Below are positions 1 to 10,789 of a stretch of DNA of 64,000 nt, piece after piece; within the stretch, counting starts at the first letter, position 1; each line of letters starts with the position of its first letter. This DNA comes from Aselliscus stoliczkanus. Lineage: Eukaryota > Chordata > Mammalia > Chiroptera > Hipposideridae. The notes beneath the pieces were generated by a model that worked only from the letters and a program-made list of their open reading frames with translations, was not told the DNA's origin and did not search any database. The stretch covers positions 63,198,771-63,262,770 of the forward strand of contig CM066737.1 in assembly GCA_033961575.1 (NCBI GenBank), read 5' to 3'. A program made the position numbers and the translations under genes.

Positions 1-1776
1 TACGCCTGTGAGCCATAGAAAACTAGCCCCAAGTGGACTACAATCATCAATTATGTTCTTCAGGTTCCTCAAGCTTAAATGTCCCTGCCCAAAACTAGTT
101 GACAGTATTCCCCCAGGATTTGTATCTTATCCTCAAAGGTTTGGCTAACACACAGGGAAGGACTGGAAAGGGAGGGGAGCACTGGCCAAGACATTCACTG
201 TTGAAACAAAACTGAAAAAGAAGTATGCATACCGGGTGGATGGTTTACAAATGAATTTTTAAAATCTTCTATGCCTAACATGCACCAGATAGAAGATAAC
301 CTAGCAATTATTTCCTGCCTACAAATGTTTATTCATTTCCACTCAGATTATACCTAATCCTATTCACTATTTTTCCACTGCAATCCCTTACCTGTATCAG
401 AATCCCACTAAAGCACGATTCCATTCAGAAGAATAAGGGGAGCATGGGGTACTAGATTAACACAGATAAAAAGAACGCCAAGCAACACAGAAAGAGGACA
501 GTACCCCTCAGAGGATGGGGGAGGGAGAGGGAGCAGCCCTGGGCCTTACATTCAGGTGTACATATCACAACATAAGTTTCCAGGCACAAAGGCCGCAGAA
601 AAGGGCTTTTTATGGGGGGGTGCTATTTTCCTGGTTCTGGAGGAATATTTCTAGAATAGGAAAAAAAAGTGGCTATCCATCCAATGGCCAGTCAAAAAAA
701 TTGGACCTTTATTGGGATAAAAATGTCAGATTTTAATCTCAGGGTTCCTGCATTTGTATTAAGTGATATCACAAAAGAATATTGTTTCCTAGACTATTTC
801 TTTCCGCACCTCAGATGCTGAGGAACAAATGTGCCCTTCATTGCCTCTCTCCATATATGATTTTTCCCAGGGCAGGCAACCATTTTCAACAAACATTATC
901 AAACAGGTCTATAGTACGTTAACCATTTGTGATTTTCAGAGTGCAATTTACAATTTCTTTGCTTTCGAGGGAAAAAAAAGTTAAGTTTCTGTTAAGTAAT
1001 GCTTAAAGTAAGAATTGGTGGTAAGATTTTTTAAGGGCAGATAATGAGAAGCCATATTCTAATATTTTTCCCGACAGTATGGATTATTGGCCATGGTGTA
1101 TTTAAGGAGTTTTTCTGATTTTGCACCTTCTTTTTGTGACCCAATTAAGACAAATGATGCTTTATTATTTTACCTATACGAGTAACTACATATATTATTT
1201 TTCCTCTAATGTAATAATTAGTAACTTGATAGATACCACCTTTAGCATATGCATAACTAGGGGCTTATTTTATTCAATTTTGTGAAGTCTCACATAATAT
1301 AATCTTCATTAAAATGCATAATTATAACTAGGGTATAACATGTTATTGGCATTACATTGAGAAGAGAGACATTTATTCTGGATAATTAAAATTATCACTC
1401 TGCAAAAACAAAAGGAGTTTTCAAGTGTATTTAGGAAAACCACACACGAAGTCAAAAATTTCGCAAAAGTATTTTAATAAAATGTTCAAATAAAATTATT
1501 AAGCTTGACATACTTATAAAGCTTGATATTCCAAAAATTACTTTTTGTTTGCAACTGCCATAAGAATATAAACTTGTTATACATAAAACTGAGCATTTAG
1601 GACTATAGGCAATACTTCAGAAAATCAAACTTACAGAAAGACTGGCATTGGTGTACCATGCAACTACCAAACGTTGTAATTCAACGCAAGTATCACATAT
1701 CTTATTTAAGATATTCATTAAACAATAACATTTTAAGAAAAAAAGTCAAACCTGATGGTTATTTAAACATAGTACA

Positions 1777-1900
1777 GGGCCGGCCGAGTGGCACAGTGGT
1801 TAAGTGCTGGCTTGGGAAGCCGGCGGCCCTGGTTCGGTCCCACATATGAGGGCCAGTGACACTGCCCTCAAAAAAGAAAAATTAAATAAAATAAAAAAAG
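1777..1900 (+). mobile_element. SINE group A (tRNA-derived, short)
   Basis: The head starts GGGCCGGCCGAGTGGC, has a pol III A-box-like TGGCACAGTGG and a B-box-like GGTTCGGTCC, and ends CACTGCCCTC followed by an A-rich tail. There is no AATAAA or T-run terminator in the body, so this is a T-minus type SINE. A 12-bp target duplication, AAACATAGTACA, flanks it at 1765-1776 and 1901-1912. Thirteen other copies of this group occur in the window. Confidence 0.92.
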
Positions 1901-2501
1901 AAACATAGTACAATCTTAATTTGTAAAAAATAAACCTATGGTAATAAAAGCAAATCATTCAAAAAACACTTGAGCTGAGTTTGAATTCCTAAATTGCTAT
2001 CCTTAGCACACTTGAATGAACCTATCACTATATTTAGCTAGAGATAACAATGATTATAGTAAGGTAAAGCCAAACTTAGAAAATAAGTCTAACAAAAAAA
2101 CAAAAACACAAAAAATATTTTTGTCTCTTAACTGGCTCTGTGACTGTATCTATTTTCTCCTAATACACAGATGTTTCAGAAATAAGACGCTGCCATTCAA
2201 CTAAACAATATTCAACTTTTCCTGCCCAATTCGCCCAATTAGGAGAGTATTTTCATTTGCTTGCTGGTAAATCCCACAAAAAGTCCAATGTATCCATCGC
2301 ATCTCCTTTGGCAGTTCAAATACAGTCAGAAAAACAGAAATGTTCAAAGCAATTGGAAAAGCGGTGAAGTTCCAAAAGATGCCAGTTGAGATCTTCTGTT
2401 AGAAAACACGAAACCAAAAAACTACTTCTTAAAAGTCAACAGGTCAAACACACTTCACAACTGGAGGCACGGATCTTCGGAAAATGAAAAATTTCGCCGC
2501 T

Positions 2502-3347
2502 TCAATCAGCCGATTTAAAATGCTCCTGGTCCACAGTGGGATAGATGTGGCCCTCCACCATCAGATATTCAATGGCTTCCTGGATGGCACTGACGCTCAG
2601 ACTGCAAAGCTCGATCTGGAGGTCGTGAATGCTCTTGCCTTCCACGGAAGGACACTCGTGAATCAATCGCAGCACCTCCATCCTGATGAAATCGAGGTTG
2701 GACTCACGGTACTCAGGAGCCTCGCCGATTCCGGATGGCGCCTCGCCCACTCCACATGGCGCCTCGCCCACTCCGGATGGTGCCTCGCCAATTTTGGATG
2801 GTGCAACAGGTGCACTCGGCCCAGAGGACAGGCCTCTGGCCAGCATCATGTGCGCGTTCACCGTTTCCAGAATATGTACGGTAAATTCATTCATATCTTC
2901 CAGGATATATATCTTCAATACCTCAAGGCTCCTCATTGCTGCAGAACCTCTGAGAATACCAAACACTTTGACGTATTCTCCCTCAGGAAACAGAGTCAGC
3001 CGCTGATTTGTTCTGTCTCGACCGAGCCATTGGCGGGCGTCGATAGGCCTATTGGTCATATCATCAATCTTGTAAAGAACAAAGTATGGCGCTTTCTCCA
3101 CCTTCCTGATGATCCCCACGATTGAGACATGGGAAACCTCTATTCCCCTGATATTGAAAACATTCCCGACCAGAGTGGCCGTGAGCAGCTGGTTTACGCT
3201 ACAAGGCACAATGTCCCGGATTCGAGCCCTCCATCTCGGGGCCATCAGAACAGGAGCTGTGCTGCCCTGAGAGGGTTGGTCATTGCTCCCACTGGCTCCA
3301 CCCGCAGCAAGGAAGCCACCGTGGCTCTCAAATGCATTCTTACTCAT
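2502..3347 (-). CDS. RPA4: RPA4, replication protein A 30-kDa subunit (intronless RPA2 paralogue)
   Basis: An uninterrupted 281-codon reading frame encodes an RPA32-type protein. Residues 1-40 are a Gly/Ser-rich N-terminus beginning [11 protein letters not shown]. Residues 44-165 form the OB-fold, with landmarks [25 protein letters not shown] and [19 protein letters not shown]. Residues 217-281 form the winged helix ([18 protein letters not shown]), ending HFKSAD, which is the RPA4 rather than the RPA2 C-terminus. In human, RPA4 replaces RPA2 in an alternative RPA complex that supports repair but not S-phase replication. The start ATG aligns with human RPA4 Met1. The protein is about 20 residues longer than the human one (261), all in the linker, where a heptapeptide is repeated four times. 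It sits 2.3 kb downstream of a DIAPH2 exon on the same strand, as in human. I saw no canonical AATAAA in about 600 nt downstream. Identification is strong; expression and function here are inference. Confidence 0.92.
   Translation of the reverse strand: MSKNAFESHGGFLAAGGASGSNDQPSQGSTAPVLMAPRWRARIRDIVPCSVNQLLTATLVGNVFNIRGIEVSHVSIVGIIRKVEKAPYFVLYKIDDMTNRPIDARQWLGRDRTNQRLTLFPEGEYVKVFGILRGSAAMRSLEVLKIYILEDMNEFTVHILETVNAHMMLARGLSSGPSAPVAPSKIGEAPSGVGEAPCGVGEAPSGIGEAPEYRESNLDFIRMEVLRLIHECPSVEGKSIHDLQIELCSLSVSAIQEAIEYLMVEGHIYPTVDQEHFKSAD
2715..2798 (-). repeat. RPA4: four 21-bp coding repeats in the RPA4 linker
   Basis: Residues 184-211 read as four heptads: [28 protein letters not shown]. The DNA is a 21-bp minisatellite kept in frame. 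It lies in the flexible linker between the OB-fold and the winged helix, where length change is probably tolerated. It accounts for the extra length relative to human RPA4. Confidence 0.9.
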
Positions 3348-3368
3348 GTTACCGGCAGTTCAGGCAGA

Positions 3369-3530
3369 TGACGTGGCGGGATTTGGCTCTAGTCCGCGAG
3401 TTCCTCAGACAAGCCCCAACCTCTGCTCTAGACGACCGCAAAATATGTCGATGGTCGCTGGTGACGACACAGTGCTTTATAACACCTGTACAGCCAATCA
3501 GCTTCCAGAATACTGCTTTAGCCAGCCAAT
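3369..3530 (-). promoter_or_regulatory. candidate RPA4 promoter: CRE/E2F-like site and paired CCAAT boxes
   Basis: Upstream of the RPA4 ATG (at 3347) there is TGACGTGGCGGGATT at 3369-3383, which combines a CRE half-site with an E2F-like GGCGGGA. Two CCAAT boxes follow at 3494-3498 and 3526-3530, each inside GCCAATCAG. They are 32 bp apart, the roughly three-turn spacing common for paired NF-Y sites in cell-cycle promoters. The block is richer in CpG than the AT-rich surroundings. Motifs are seen directly; promoter function is inferred. Confidence 0.5.
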
Positions 3531-3690
3531 CAGAACCTGCCACCTTGTAGACTGATCCCATAATTCTTTGGAGTTGGCTAGTGTTTCCTGGGCTACATTT
3601 TAAAGGCACCGTGTATAATTTTAGGCCTTTCCTGCCATCATATAAAAATGTGTTTTTGCTAGCCTCCCCTTCGGTTCCTGTCACAATTTT

Positions 3691-4482
3691 TTCTATAGTC
3701 ACGTCTTAAAGATTAATTTATTCACTCACTAACCATCCGACAGAAGCTTTGGAACACATAAGTGCACTGTAGTAATGTGCTATAGATGAGGGGTCGAGGG
3801 GTGAAGGAGACAGGGTTGGGGGTGGTGGGAAATGACTCGCGTATACCGCCATTGTTACTGTTCTGAAAGAACTCACTTTCCCTTTCAAATCACTAAAACC
3901 AGAAGCATACTTCTTTACTCACTTCTTAATCAGATAACCATTCACCAGAAATTTCACAACATGTAAGTGCACTATGGTAGAGTGCTGTACATGGAGGGAG
4001 GGTGGGGGATGGGAGGATGGAAGGGAGATGACGGGGAACCATCACCATGGTTACTGTTCTGAAAGAACTTACTTCCATGCTCAAATCATTTAAACCAGAA
4101 CATATTTCTAATATAGTCACATCTTATAGAATCATTTATTGGGCCGGCTGAGTGGCGTGGTGGTTAGGTCCCATATATGAGGGCCACTGACACTGCCCTC
4201 AAAAAAAAAACAAAACCAACTTTAGTTAAATGTAAAAGATTTGGAAAATTATAGAATCATTTATTCACTCAGTTAACCTTTCACCAGAAATTCCAGAACA
4301 CGTAAGTGCACTATAGTAGAGTGCTGAAAGTTGCATGCGGAAGCTGGGGGGGTGGGGGGTGGGGTGCGGTGCAGCAAGGAGGCAGGGGCTACATCAAGGG
4401 GGGCAGGGGGACTGCCATCATGGTTACTGTTCTCAAAGAACTCACGTCCTTGTTCAAATCATGAAAACCAGAAGCATTCTAT
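3691..4482. repeat. three tandem copies of a 200-250 bp unit upstream of RPA4
   Basis: Copies run about 3691-3910, 3911-4107 and 4108-4482. Each has TATAGTCAC-TCTTA near its start, then a TTCAC-AACC segment, GAACAC-TAAGTGCACT, a variable G-rich stretch, GGTTACTGTTCT, AAAGAACT-AC and CCAGAAGCAT. The G-rich middle differs most in length. Copy 3 is interrupted by a SINE at 4141-4248. I do not recognise the unit as a known repeat family. Confidence 0.82.
4141..4248 (+). mobile_element. SINE group A with internal deletion and an extra 3' segment
   Basis: The head GGGCCGGCTGAGTGGCGTGGTGGTTA jumps directly to GGTCCCATATATGAGGG, losing about 30 bp of the tRNA-like part including most of the B box. 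After the A-run comes about 33 bp of non-SINE sequence before the right target duplication. A 17-bp duplication, TTATAGAATCATTTATT, is at 4124-4140 and 4249-4265, inside copy 3 of the tandem unit. Confidence 0.85.
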
Positions 4483-5634
4483 TAGAAACTGCAAGACAGC
4501 CACCTTTGCCTATTATATGGAAAGTTAAGTTACATCTTACCACTGCCTTTTTAAATTTTTTATTGTAGAATTATAATTTCCTAGTTATTCTGCCAAATTA
4601 ACTACAGATGAAAATAAATATAGTTCACTGTTGAACAACACAGGTCCACTTATACCCATGTATTTCACATCTTCATGGTTCAAGGGTCAACTGGCAGTTT
4701 GGAACCTGTTATGGAGAAGGCTAACTTAAGTTATAAGCCTATTTTTAATTTGGCTGGCAATCGTCACCCCTAATCCTCGTGTGGTTCGAGGGTCAACTGT
4801 AGTAGGATATATTTTAAATTATACATAAATCCAAGTGGAATGACAGAGCACTAAATTATTTTTAAGGCTCCGTGGATAGGTCAAAGAAGTACAAGATGCA
4901 ATCCCCATTATATACTAGGAAAAACATGAATCAATCAAATCAAAATATGGTTTCTATATACTCTTACCCAGTAATTTCTGAATTTAAGAGTCTAACAACT
5001 GTGTAAGTAGACCAAAAATATTTTCATATTACACTGAAAATCTACTTTCCTTATAAAAACATTTAATTTCAGATATAATTAATAAAACAACATTGGTTAT
5101 TCTTTGTAGCTAGGTAATAGCCTAAATGTACAGTGTTTTAAAGGGTTTATTAATACTTTCTAATTTCTTTTATTGGTGAAAATAATTTAATTTTTGCTAT
5201 CCCAAATTACAGTAATGTATGAGTAGTATATCTAAAAATTATAGAAGAATGTAAAATTATATTTACTTCTCAATATCATAGAGCCAATTTATTGAATTTG
5301 TGTTACAAATAAATAATATAATAATCATTATATAAGTATACATATTTCCATGTAAATGTGTATATTTAACTTCTAGATCCATGTTTACATAATCAAAAAG
5401 GAATTAACATTCAAGTAGTATTTGTATTCTTAAAATTGCATGATTATTGATCAGATTTTAACTATATTTTTAAAATGTTTACAACCTCATACTCAGACAC
5501 TGTTGTTTTATTAGCTAACATCAGATTTCCAGTCAGAAAATCTTGAGGTTCAAATGACATGAATGATTATACTCCCAACAATTATATACAGTAGAAATTG
5601 TATGAATCATACCAAAACAATAAGAGCCACTTAC

Positions 5635-5774
5635 CTGACAGGATTGCTGGTTAAAGAAACCCTCAGAGATTCCAGGCAGTTAAGAAGTTTCTCATCAGAA
5701 ATACCAGATCGTAATTCATGAACATATTCTTGTGAAGACAGGGTGCATTCATGTTTGCTGTTTTTCAGCCCTCC
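5635..5774 (-). CDS. DIAPH2: DIAPH2 internal coding exon (N-terminal GTPase-binding/DID region)
   Basis: On the minus strand this 140-bp exon begins after ATATAG (acceptor AG at 5776-5775, preceded by a TTTTCTTTTAT tract) and ends CAG|gtaagt. It translates without a stop into 46 residues plus two bases, starting GGLKNSKHECTLSSQEYVHE and ending RVSLTSNPV. This matches DIAPH2 (mDia3), a Rho-regulated formin that nucleates actin, just where the armadillo-like diaphanous inhibitory domain begins. The ESLRVSL-NNPV type motif is shared with DIAPH1. The entry phase is 0 and the exit leaves two bases, which fits a following Ser-Trp codon pair as in human. It is the only exon of the host gene I could find. 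Identification rests on recalled family sequence and on the two good splice sites. Confidence 0.9.
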
Positions 5775-7252
5775 CTATATATATAAAAGAAAATATAAAT
5801 ACACATATATGTTATTTAAGACAACCCACAAGTTTTTATTTAAATTTTTAAAATAATGCATAGAATATGTAAATATTTTACTGTATAAAAATGTGTGCAG
5901 AGTGCTAGGCACTTCAAAATTTAGTCACAGTATTTATGTGGTAAAATGATGTTATGTATATCTCAACACTCCCCTCAGCCTCATTTAAAAGAAAATTATA
6001 CTGCTGGTGCTCATGACCTGAATAGAACATGGACTTGAGTTGTAAAATGTTATCACTGACAGGAATGTTTAAATTTACCATCCAAGCATTAGGATTAATA
6101 TTAGCTGGCCCACCTTAACCCTCTGGATGAACATTTAGAAATCACCTTATTCATTTCCCTACCTAAGATATTTATATTCTATTTCACCAAATACAATGAA
6201 GAAAATTCAATATAAAACATTGTACATTACCCAAATCTATTGAAATAGACTATCAGCCTATCTCAAAAACAAGTGAAACAGTTTTAAAATGTAAAACAAT
6301 ATAGTCTCCAATTAGCCCATTAGTTAATTAAATTTGTCTAAAACATTCACCAATTCCCAACTATTTCTTTCTAACTTTGTTAATCTCGTGTTGTAGATTA
6401 ACCTTAAACAGTCATTAAATGCATTTATCTGATAGTGGCTAGTTTTTAACTTAATTTCCAATATATGTGGGGTTATTTCTGGAACTCATTATTTCATCAC
6501 AGCTCTTCAGCTTCATCACCTTGCCATAACTATGTAAGTAGTTTCAGGAAAAGGCTGAGAGGAAAATATCAACACACTCATTGTACTAACAGCTCACAGT
6601 TTTACATTCTAGACACACATAATCATAACTTACCTTTCCTATATTACAGTCATATCCCTCTGAATTAAAACTCAAGCTTGAGTCCCATTTTCTAAGTTCA
6701 TACAAATTACACTCAGTTTCTGCTAAGTATCTAAGCTACAATAAGGAAAGCATTTTTTTTTCCATTTGGTAGAAATCATATCATTAGAGGATATAAAATT
6801 TAAAAAAAAAACAAAAAAAACACCAATGTGTTAATAATGAGAAATGCATTCACTAGGGTTTCATACTATTTGGCTTTTTATTGAGAATGCCTTCTCAATA
6901 TAGAAATTGTCAATCATTCTTAATGTCTGAATTTTTTAAAATGCCATTAAATAGTAAAGGTTTAAAGTCTGACAAAGTCTTATGTAGGGGCACTCACTTC
7001 CCTTCTAGCAGTGTGGCACTTCACTCCTATAGTACCTGAGACATTGGGGCAGAGGTCATTATTAGTGTCTGTCTCTCTTCTAGCCTGGGAAGTCCACATA
7101 CGCCAAGGACCTAACACAGTGACTGAATTGAGTAAGCCTCAACAAAAAGGTGCTGTTATTGAATCTGTCCTTAACAATCACAGAACAAGGACTACAGTTT
7201 CATACTTTTAGCTCCCATATTTTGTGTACTTGCCACTGATCTGATTTTTCTT

Positions 7253-7360
7253 TTTTTATTTTTTTTAGAGGGCAGTATCACTGGCCCTCATATGTGGGAT
7301 CCGAACCCAGGCCGCTGGCATCCCAAGCCAGCTCTTAACCAATGTGCCACTCGGCCAGCC
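7253..7360 (-). mobile_element. SINE group A
   Basis: Reverse-oriented copy, from T-rich tail and GAGGGCAGTATCACTGGCCC to GGCCAGCC. A 17-bp target duplication, CTGATCTGATTTTTCTT, is at 7236-7252 and 7361-7377. The 5S fragment begins three bases beyond the right duplication. Confidence 0.92.
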
Positions 7361-7380
7361 CTGATCTGATTTTTCTTGCT

Positions 7381-7423
7381 GTCTACGGCCATACCACCCT
7401 GAATATGCCTGATCTCGTCTGAT
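7381..7423 (+). pseudogene. 5S rRNA 5'-end fragment
   Basis: GTCTACGGCCATACCACCCT followed by GAA-----CCTGATCTCGTCTGAT matches the first 43 or so bases of mammalian 5S rRNA, with a few changes (for example AATATGCC for AACGCGCC). The remaining about 77 nt, including the internal promoter C box, are absent, so it cannot be a working gene. Fruit bats have 5S-derived SINEs, but no SINE body follows here; a truncated retropseudogene is the simplest reading. Confidence 0.85.
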
Positions 7424-7689
7424 TTGTCTTGCTTTGTTAGGATATACAATAGATGTTCAAGAAGCCTACTGGATAAATCACCACATATATGGCACAGTAA
7501 GAAAAGCCATCACCATGAAATCACTTCCACATTTCTAGAACTTATTTATCCAACCTTTTAAGGCTACAAATCCACAAGGAGTAATAGCACATAAACATTT
7601 ATAGCATAAAATTGTGCAAGTTTACTGCTACATACCACTTTCATATGATCCTCAAACTTTTTTCTTAATTAATGGATAACAAGGCCCTA

Positions 7690-8045
7690 CTGATCCTCCC
7701 CTGGAGGCTTGCATCCAGGCTTATTCCTGTAGAATGACCTTTGCAGTTGCTATTTTCTCTGCCTCGAAGACTTTGACTCCTGACCTCTCCATCACTGGCT
7801 CTCATCATTTAAGTTTCATCCCAATAGTCTTCTCCCCACAACACACCAATTATCATCACAACACCATTTTAAACCTCACTTACAGAATTAGCTTTATATA
7901 GGTTTATCTTGTTTAGTACTTTGTTTACTGTGTCTTCCTCATTAAAACATAAGCTCTAAGAGGCAGGAATCTTGCCTACCTTGTTCACTACTGTATCTTA
8001 ACACCGTGCTTATCAACACACAATAAATATTCAATACGTATTTCT
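7690..8045 (-). mobile_element. L2-like LINE remnant
   Basis: The sequence reads as the antisense of an old L2 3' end: GCAGTTGCTATTTTCTCTGC, then CATAAGCTCTAAGAGGCAGG and a CACACAATAAATATTCAATA end that grades into the TGGA microsatellite. Boundaries are approximate. Confidence 0.5.
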
Positions 8046-8092
8046 TGGATGGATGGATGGATGGATGGATGGATGGATGGATGGATGGATGG
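8046..8092. repeat. (TGGA)n microsatellite
   Basis: About 11-12 uninterrupted TGGA units at the end of the L2-like remnant. Confidence 0.97.
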
Positions 8093-8279
8093 AGAATAAA
8101 CAAATGGGTGAATAACTGATAAGTTTCAACATGCTGAAGCTTCCAAGCTCAGTTTAGTTTCACTTCAGAATATTACAGTTCTGAGACATTCCATTGCAAT
8201 ATATTCAGAGCTGCTAGTACAGAACAGGTAAATTGAGACAGTGTATGATGGCATGCTGGGGACAGCTCAAACTGCCACT

Positions 8280-8462
8280 GAGTTTGAATGATGGCCCCCT
8301 CACTTGCCTTCCAAGTAATCTTTGAGCAGGCTATTGAACTAATCTCTATAAATGTTTGCTCATCCGTAATATAGGGGTAATAAACACCTACCCCTCATGT
8401 TTGTTATGAGGATTAAGTAAGACAATGCATATAAAGTGCCTGAAACAAACAATTTTGCATGT
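8280..8462 (+). mobile_element. MIR remnant
   Basis: Degenerate MIR order is visible: a TTGAGCAGGCTATTGAACTAA core, CTCATCCGTAATATAGGGGTAATAA, GTTATGAGGATTAAGTAAG and AAAGTGCCTGAAACA. Confidence 0.65.
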
Positions 8463-9506
8463 GTTGTCTCACAGACAGAGTAAGCTGCTCAGAAAATGTT
8501 AATTCCCTTCTTCCATACGGTCGTGACTGAGATACTCTTCACAGAACATTTGGGCCAGCCCATCACCTTGGAACTCACTCTTCCCCCAAATCTTAGGAAT
8601 AACTTTAAATTATGCAATTTAGGATACTCTGTGGTTGTAACGAGTGGAAGTAAACAATCTAATGGGGCAAGACAGAAAATATATAGCCTTATAGAACAAA
8701 TGCCTTTTATCAAGCTTAGAATGACATTGGGGCTTTAACATAAATTCATATATGAAAACGTGATAACATGTAAAGGCTGGACTGGCCCCGTAAAGATTAG
8801 CTCTTCTAATACATTCATTACAGAAATAGAGAATTGAGGTGAGGTGATTGCCCGAGTTCACATAATTAGTGAGGCTACAAGAATAAAACACTAATATTCT
8901 GGTCCTCGGTTATTTCCTTTTTTTCTACTACATGTCACTTTTTCCCAATATTGAATAAAAAATTAAAGCAACAAGTATTTAATTCTGAAATCTCTATTAC
9001 AAACTGTCAATCTATCTTCAGTATAATCAATATGGTGCAACATAATATTAAGGAAATCACTGAAAAACAAAATAGTGCAATAGATTAAACTAATTCTCAC
9101 TATATTTAATAGGGCTGTAATACAAAACTGGCTTATTATTAACATCCTGTTCTGATACTGAACAAAGGAAACAACTAGATAATGGATGGATAATAATGGA
9201 AATTTTAATTAGCTGCTCTGTATGAGATTAATGAAAATTACCACTGTGCCCATTTGATCTTTAAAAAATAATGCAGACAAAGTTAGCAATTAGCATACAT
9301 CATGCTACTCCAAAGCTAGGTGAACAAAAAGCTTTCCTAATTTGAAGCCATTCTTTAATTTGAAAAGCGTTAGGATGGAGACGCTTGTCAGTGTGACTGT
9401 GCTTGTATTATTCTAAGACACTACAAAACCAAAAGGTACTTGGGGCCAGTTTAATAATCAAATCCCCCTACCCTGATATGAAATGTTAGTATCAAAACCA
9501 GATGAG

Positions 9507-9660
9507 TGAGCCGGCCGAGTGGCTCGGTGGTTAAGCGATGGCTTGGGAAGCCAGCGGCCTCGGTGCGGACCCCACATATGAGGGCCAGTGACACTGCCCT
9601 CAAAAAAACAAACAAAATAAATGTTAAACTTCCAGGTCATCATTTAAAAAAAAAACAAAA
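9507..9660 (+). mobile_element. SINE group A with extra 3' sequence
   Basis: Head CCGGCCGAGTGGCTCGGTGG to CACTGCCCTC, then a first A-rich run, about 25 bp of non-SINE sequence (containing CTTCCAGGTCATC), a second A-rich run, and then ACAGATGAG. The left flank has ACCAGATGAG, so the duplication lies outside the second A-run, which points to a 3' transduced segment. Confidence 0.82.
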
Positions 9661-10789
9661 AACAGATGAGCAATATTCTAAAAGGAATATTTCAAGTTTA
9701 CAGTAGAGATGCCACGTCTGATTTTAGGTTGACTTCGTCTGAGCACTATCTGTTGTTCTTTAATGTAAACATCCAGATTTACTGATACTTTGAAGAAAGG
9801 CTTCATAGTTCTAAGATGTAAAGGTATCTTGCTGCACACACTAGGAAGAACATATTGATTGTAGTCTTTTCAACTACGGCATGCACACAAACAGCAATTA
9901 CTATCAGTGGTGTCATATTCAAATAGGAAGGACAATATGATTGCCATGAAAACAATAATGTTACTATTATTGACCATGATTTTAAAACTTAATGTAATCA
10001 GGTTTCTTTGGCTACTTTAATCAAGTGAGTTCCTTATCTATCATTGCAGTTCTCTGAAAAAGCAATGTCTGAGATTAACCAATTTGGAATTGTATCTACA
10101 AAGGTTCACAGTGTTGTTGAGAGGATTTTAAAACTTTAAAAGCACAGGCAGTCAAAAAGCCATTTTCCTCATCATCAGTTCCTGAAGTTCCAGTAGGAAA
10201 AGTATAAACAAGTGCCTGATCCAATTCGATCTCCCTTCTTATTCTAATAGCAATGCATTCCGTGGGCTATGCGATTCTGAATGCTGAACTTTAGGTGGCT
10301 TCTCTCCAGTTATATAAGAAAAACATCTCACAAAGGGAGATTATTAGAGTTAAGTAATTTATCAAAAATACACAAAATGTATTTAAAAATAAATATATTA
10401 CATTACAACAAGATTTCAAAGAATGATACGTGTAATTTGCAGTTAAAATTCTTTAAGCTTCATGAAAAAAGTAGCATAGAAATACTACATATTATCTATT
10501 CAGGGTCTATAAGATTAAAAACCTACACAGAAAATTACTATCTGGGGATAACTTTATATAGTGTCATTTCCCATTGCAGGACACATTTTTAAGACCTTTT
10601 CAGAGGCTGAAAGTAATACGCAAAATAAAAGAACATATCCTAAATTCTAGGAAAGGAAAAAAAAGCTTTTTTACAGCAATGTTGATGCATAATTATTCAG
10701 ATTATACATACCATTTGTCCCAAAAGGATTTCACTATGTTTATTTAAATATGATTAGCTAAAATGATAAAGTTTAAGATTTTCTGAGAA

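Larger units (their letters stand above)
1..5634 (-). other. DIAPH2: DIAPH2 intron downstream of the exon at 5635-5774
   Basis: This stretch follows a clear splice donor (CAG|gtaagt read on the minus strand, donor GT at 5634-5633). The next DIAPH2 exon is not seen before the window edge, so the intron runs off the left end. It contains RPA4 on the same strand, two group A SINEs and a triplicated segment. In 1-1764 and 4490-5630 the sequence is AT-rich and I recognise no gene, RNA or repeat. That this is intron is inferred from the exon identification. Confidence 0.8.

Noticed and set aside
1777..1860. tRNA gene
   Set aside because: A- and B-box-like motifs are present, but the fold is incomplete, it is followed by a SINE tail, and many identical copies have target duplications.
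2484..3125. 213-codon open frame on the plus strand
   Set aside because: It lies opposite RPA4 and has no family motif; it is a shadow of the GC-rich coding sequence.
7381..7423. Functional 5S rRNA gene
   Set aside because: Only about a third of the gene is present and the internal promoter is lost.
8046..8092. CRISPR-like regular repeats here and at 19346-19412
   Set aside because: These are simple microsatellites with no spacers, in a mammalian intron.
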